The position numbers and the translations under genes were made by a program. Under the pieces are notes generated by a model. The model was not told where the DNA came from. It ran no database searches and saw nothing but the letters and a program-made list of their open reading frames with translations. From assembly GCA_036011265.1 (NCBI GenBank), contig DASCNB010000183.1:1-7034 (forward strand): 7,034 nt of DNA, written 5' to 3'. This stretch comes from CAJXCL01 sp036011265. GTDB taxonomy: Bacteria; Nitrospinota; Nitrospinia; CAJXCL01. This document shows positions 5,309-7,034 of the stretch, piece after piece; within the stretch, counting starts at the first letter, position 1, and each line of letters begins with the position of its first letter.

Positions 5309-5749
5309 ATGAAAATTGTTTTACAAAGAGTATCTGAAGCTTCTGTTGAAATTGATGGAGTTAGTGTCGGTAAAATAGGACGCGGGCTTCTTATCCTGCT
5401 TGGTGGTGAAAAAGGAGATTCTACGAAGGATGTTGAGTATCTGGCTGAGAAGTCGGTCAACCTTAGAATTTTTGAAGACAAGCAGGAAAAAATGAACCTC
5501 TCACTGCTTGACATCAATGCTGAAATGTTGATTATTTCTCAATTTACATTAGCCGGAGATTGCAGAAAAGGGAGAAGACCGGGATTTGATAAGGCCGCGG
5601 AACCTGACCTTGCAAAAAAACTTTATGCTGAATTCATCAGCTCTGTGCAAAATAAAGGAGTTAAAACTGCGGAAGGGAATTTTGGGGCGAAGATGAAATT
5701 AAACATTTCAAATGATGGACCTGTTACTTTCATTCTGGAAAGTAAATAA
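5309..5749 (+). CDS. dtd: D-aminoacyl-tRNA deacylase
   Basis: This 146-residue protein matches the usual length of bacterial DTD. The homodimeric enzyme hydrolyses D-aminoacyl-tRNA (and Gly-tRNA(Ala)) by an RNA-based mechanism, preventing D-amino acids from entering proteins. Both family signatures are intact: SQFTL at 77-81 and NDGPVT at 135-140, whose Gly137-Pro138 is the cross-subunit Gly-cisPro that selects against L-amino acids. Supporting family stretches are MKIVLQRV at the N-terminus, LRIFED at 52-57 and CRKGRRPGF at 85-93. The N-terminus is conserved, so the ATG at 5309 is firm despite the absence of a Shine-Dalgarno sequence. It forms a two-gene unit with xerD, its stop codon overlapping the xerD start. 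It shares the aminoacyl-tRNA theme with aspS and gltX, and AspRS is known in E. coli to mischarge D-aspartate, a DTD substrate. Confidence 0.97.
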   Translation: MKIVLQRVSEASVEIDGVSVGKIGRGLLILLGGEKGDSTKDVEYLAEKSVNLRIFEDKQEKMNLSLLDINAEMLIISQFTLAGDCRKGRRPGFDKAAEPDLAKKLYAEFISSVQNKGVKTAEGNFGAKMKLNISNDGPVTFILESK

Positions 5750-6657
5750 TGTCCACTAAAAACCAACATTTTGATCTTCTATTAGATGAGTTCATTAATT
5801 ATTTAATTATAGAGAAGCGACTTGCAGACAATACAGTTGAATCTTATCAAAGAGATATTCTCCGTTTTCTTGATTTTGTTTCTTCCAAAGAAATTCAAAA
5901 TATAAAACAGATAAAGATAGACACCATCCGCTCTCATCTTAAAAAACTTATGGAGAGTGACCTGTCATCTGTTACATTAGCCCGTCATTTAGCTTCTATA
6001 AGGGTTTTTTATCGTTTTTTAACTAATGAAAAAAAATTGGAAGAAGACCCCACCACACACCTTGAATCACCAAAACTCTGGAGCCGCATACCTACGGTAT
6101 TAACTTTAAAAGAAGTGCAATCGCTGTTGGATCAGCCCGACACCAAAACCCCACTTGGCATAAGGGACAAGGCCATGCTGGAAATACTTTATGCCGCGGG
6201 TCTTAGAGTATCCGAGCTGGTTTCCTTGAGGACAAATAATATTAACCTGCAGTCCGGATATCTTGTTTCTATGGGAAAAGGTTCTAAAGAAAGGATCGTT
6301 CCCATTGGAGAATCAGCCCGTATGAAGACTGAAGAATATTTAAAGAACGTTCGTCCCCAATTGCTCAAAGGGCCTATTGTGGCGGAACTTTTTTTAAGTC
6401 GTTTTGGGAGAAAGATGACAAGACAGGCATTTTGGAAAATCATAAAGAAACACGCCCTGTCTGCCGGAATAAAAACAAATTTAAGTCCTCATTCATTACG
6501 GCATTCTTTTGCCACGCACCTGCTGGCAGGAGGAGCTGATCTCCGGGCTGTTCAACAGATGTTAGGACACGCGGATATTTCCACCACACAAATTTATACT
6601 CATGTTATGAAAGACCGGTTGAGAGAGGTTTATGATAAATTTCATCCAAGGAAGTGA
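5749..6657 (+). CDS. xerD: Site-specific tyrosine recombinase XerD
   Basis: This 302-residue tyrosine recombinase is expected to act with XerC at dif to resolve chromosome dimers. The N-terminal SAM-like core-binding domain spans about 8-95, and the catalytic domain about 112-295. All catalytic residues are visible: Arg153 (AAGLRVSELV), Lys177 (GKGSKER), His248 and Arg251 (SPHSLRHSFATHLL), His274 (LGHADISTTQ) and nucleophile Tyr283 (IYTHV). Their spacing closely follows E. coli XerD (R148, K172, H244, R247, H270, Y279). DPTTHLESPKL (100-110) and MTRQAFWKIIK (223-233) resemble XerD more than XerC. Nothing suggests a phage integrase: there is no tRNA or att site beside it. Its ATG overlaps the dtd stop by one base (TAATG), with GGAAAG at 5737-5742 as ribosome site, so translation is probably coupled. 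The K+ regulator gene converges 26 bases downstream. Confidence 0.95.
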   Translation: MSTKNQHFDLLLDEFINYLIIEKRLADNTVESYQRDILRFLDFVSSKEIQNIKQIKIDTIRSHLKKLMESDLSSVTLARHLASIRVFYRFLTNEKKLEEDPTTHLESPKLWSRIPTVLTLKEVQSLLDQPDTKTPLGIRDKAMLEILYAAGLRVSELVSLRTNNINLQSGYLVSMGKGSKERIVPIGESARMKTEEYLKNVRPQLLKGPIVAELFLSRFGRKMTRQAFWKIIKKHALSAGIKTNLSPHSLRHSFATHLLAGGADLRAVQQMLGHADISTTQIYTHVMKDRLREVYDKFHPRK

Positions 6658-6683
6658 TAACTATCTCTATTTTCCTTAAAACT

Positions 6684-7034
6684 TCAATTTTCAAACCGTT
6701 TTTTAAAACTCTCTTCCTGCTCCGGATTCCCGATCATAACCAGGACATCCTCTCCCTCCAGAGAAGTCGAGGAATCTGGCGGGGAGATAACTTTCCCGTT
6801 TTTTTGTATGGCGATAACATTACACTCGGTCAAAGCGCCAATATCTGTTTCTGAAATAGTTTTCCCTACCAGACTCTTTGGAGTTTTATATCTGAAAATA
6901 TGAAGTCCTTCAGTGAGAAGGGTCATGTGTCCTCTCTGGAAGATGTTGTTGACAATGGTAGCTCCTATCATTGTATATGAAACGACAAAATCCGCTCCAG
7001 CTTTGTGAATTGCGTTTTGGTTTTTATCTAAATT
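6684..7034 (-). CDS. RCK/TrkA-type potassium channel or transport regulator, C-terminal part
   Basis: The frame is open from the window's right edge to a TGA at 6684-6686, giving 116 residues. The N-terminus lies outside the window. Fragment residues about 1-25 (from NLDKNQNA, through KAGADFVVSYT) look like the end of a RCK_N (TrkA-N, Rossmann-type nucleotide-binding) domain, where GADFVVS is a common closing motif. Residues about 39-112 form a TrkA_C/RCK_C domain: GLHIFRYKTP, SLVGKTISE, NVIAIQKNGK and the final LEGEDVLVMIGNPEQEESF. Such proteins gate K+ channels or Trk/Ktr uptake systems in response to nucleotides or ions at the inner face of the membrane. Whether a pore domain is fused at the N-terminus (MthK/Kch-like) cannot be seen. 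The Met at 6971 is internal, because the frame continues upstream with family-like sequence. No terminator is visible in the 26-base convergent gap to xerD. Confidence 0.88.
   Translation of the reverse strand, partial: NLDKNQNAIHKAGADFVVSYTMIGATIVNNIFQRGHMTLLTEGLHIFRYKTPKSLVGKTISETDIGALTECNVIAIQKNGKVISPPDSSTSLEGEDVLVMIGNPEQEESFKKRFEN

Noticed and set aside
5749..6657. Phage or island integrase with an attachment site
   Set aside because: The sequence is typical XerD in length, catalytic spacing and linker motifs. It is translationally joined to dtd, and no tRNA gene, att-like repeat or cargo lies beside it.
6654..6854. Plus-strand open frame beginning at the end of xerD
   Set aside because: It overlaps the conserved TrkA_C coding region on the other strand, starts with GTG, and has no family-like sequence.
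6684..6971. Treating the K+ regulator as a complete 95-residue gene starting at the Met at 6971
   Set aside because: The frame stays open to the window edge, and the upstream codons read NLDKNQNA...KAGADFVVS, which fits a RCK_N domain. The Met is internal.

Overview
The window reads as a chromosomal housekeeping segment from a fairly AT-rich bacterium. The aminoacyl-tRNA synthetases are of bacterial type, and the AspRS carries the anticodon-domain residues of the non-discriminating form. A signal-peptide protein and an XerD recombinase are also present. I cannot place the lineage from sequence alone. No phage, transposon, CRISPR array, rRNA or tRNA gene is visible.

Layout. Positions 1-310 (minus strand, 3' end cut by the window edge) encode a small secreted protein with an EF-hand-like Asp-rich loop. 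Positions 437-1141 (minus) encode a stand-alone class I glutamine amidotransferase. A 191-base divergent gap then holds a candidate aspS promoter and a dyad built from CTTCGTG-type repeat units. On the plus strand follow aspS (1333-3108), gltX (3198-4616), a DUF2784-type membrane protein (4747-5178), dtd (5309-5749) and xerD (5749-6657, overlapping dtd by one base). Converging on xerD from the right edge is the C-terminal part of an RCK/TrkA-type potassium regulatory protein (6684-7034, minus, N-terminus outside the window).

How the genes fit together. aspS, gltX and dtd all act on aminoacyl-tRNA. AspRS and GluRS charge tRNA, and DTD removes D-amino acids wrongly attached to tRNA. The predicted non-discriminating AspRS implies that this organism makes Asp-tRNA(Asn) and amidates it with GatCAB. 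dtd and xerD are probably co-translated.

The non-coding gaps are the least ordinary part. Short CCGTG/TTCGTG repeat units occur before aspS and on both sides of gltX, where they lie in opposite orientations. Just after gltX there is a three-tier nested inverted repeat (4630-4702) with no U-tract. gltX, the DUF2784 gene and dtd lack a clear Shine-Dalgarno sequence, and dtd has a promoter-like sequence so close to its ATG that its mRNA may be leaderless. I found no convincing new multi-gene system. The findings are modest and mostly concern these intergenic elements and synthetase specificity.
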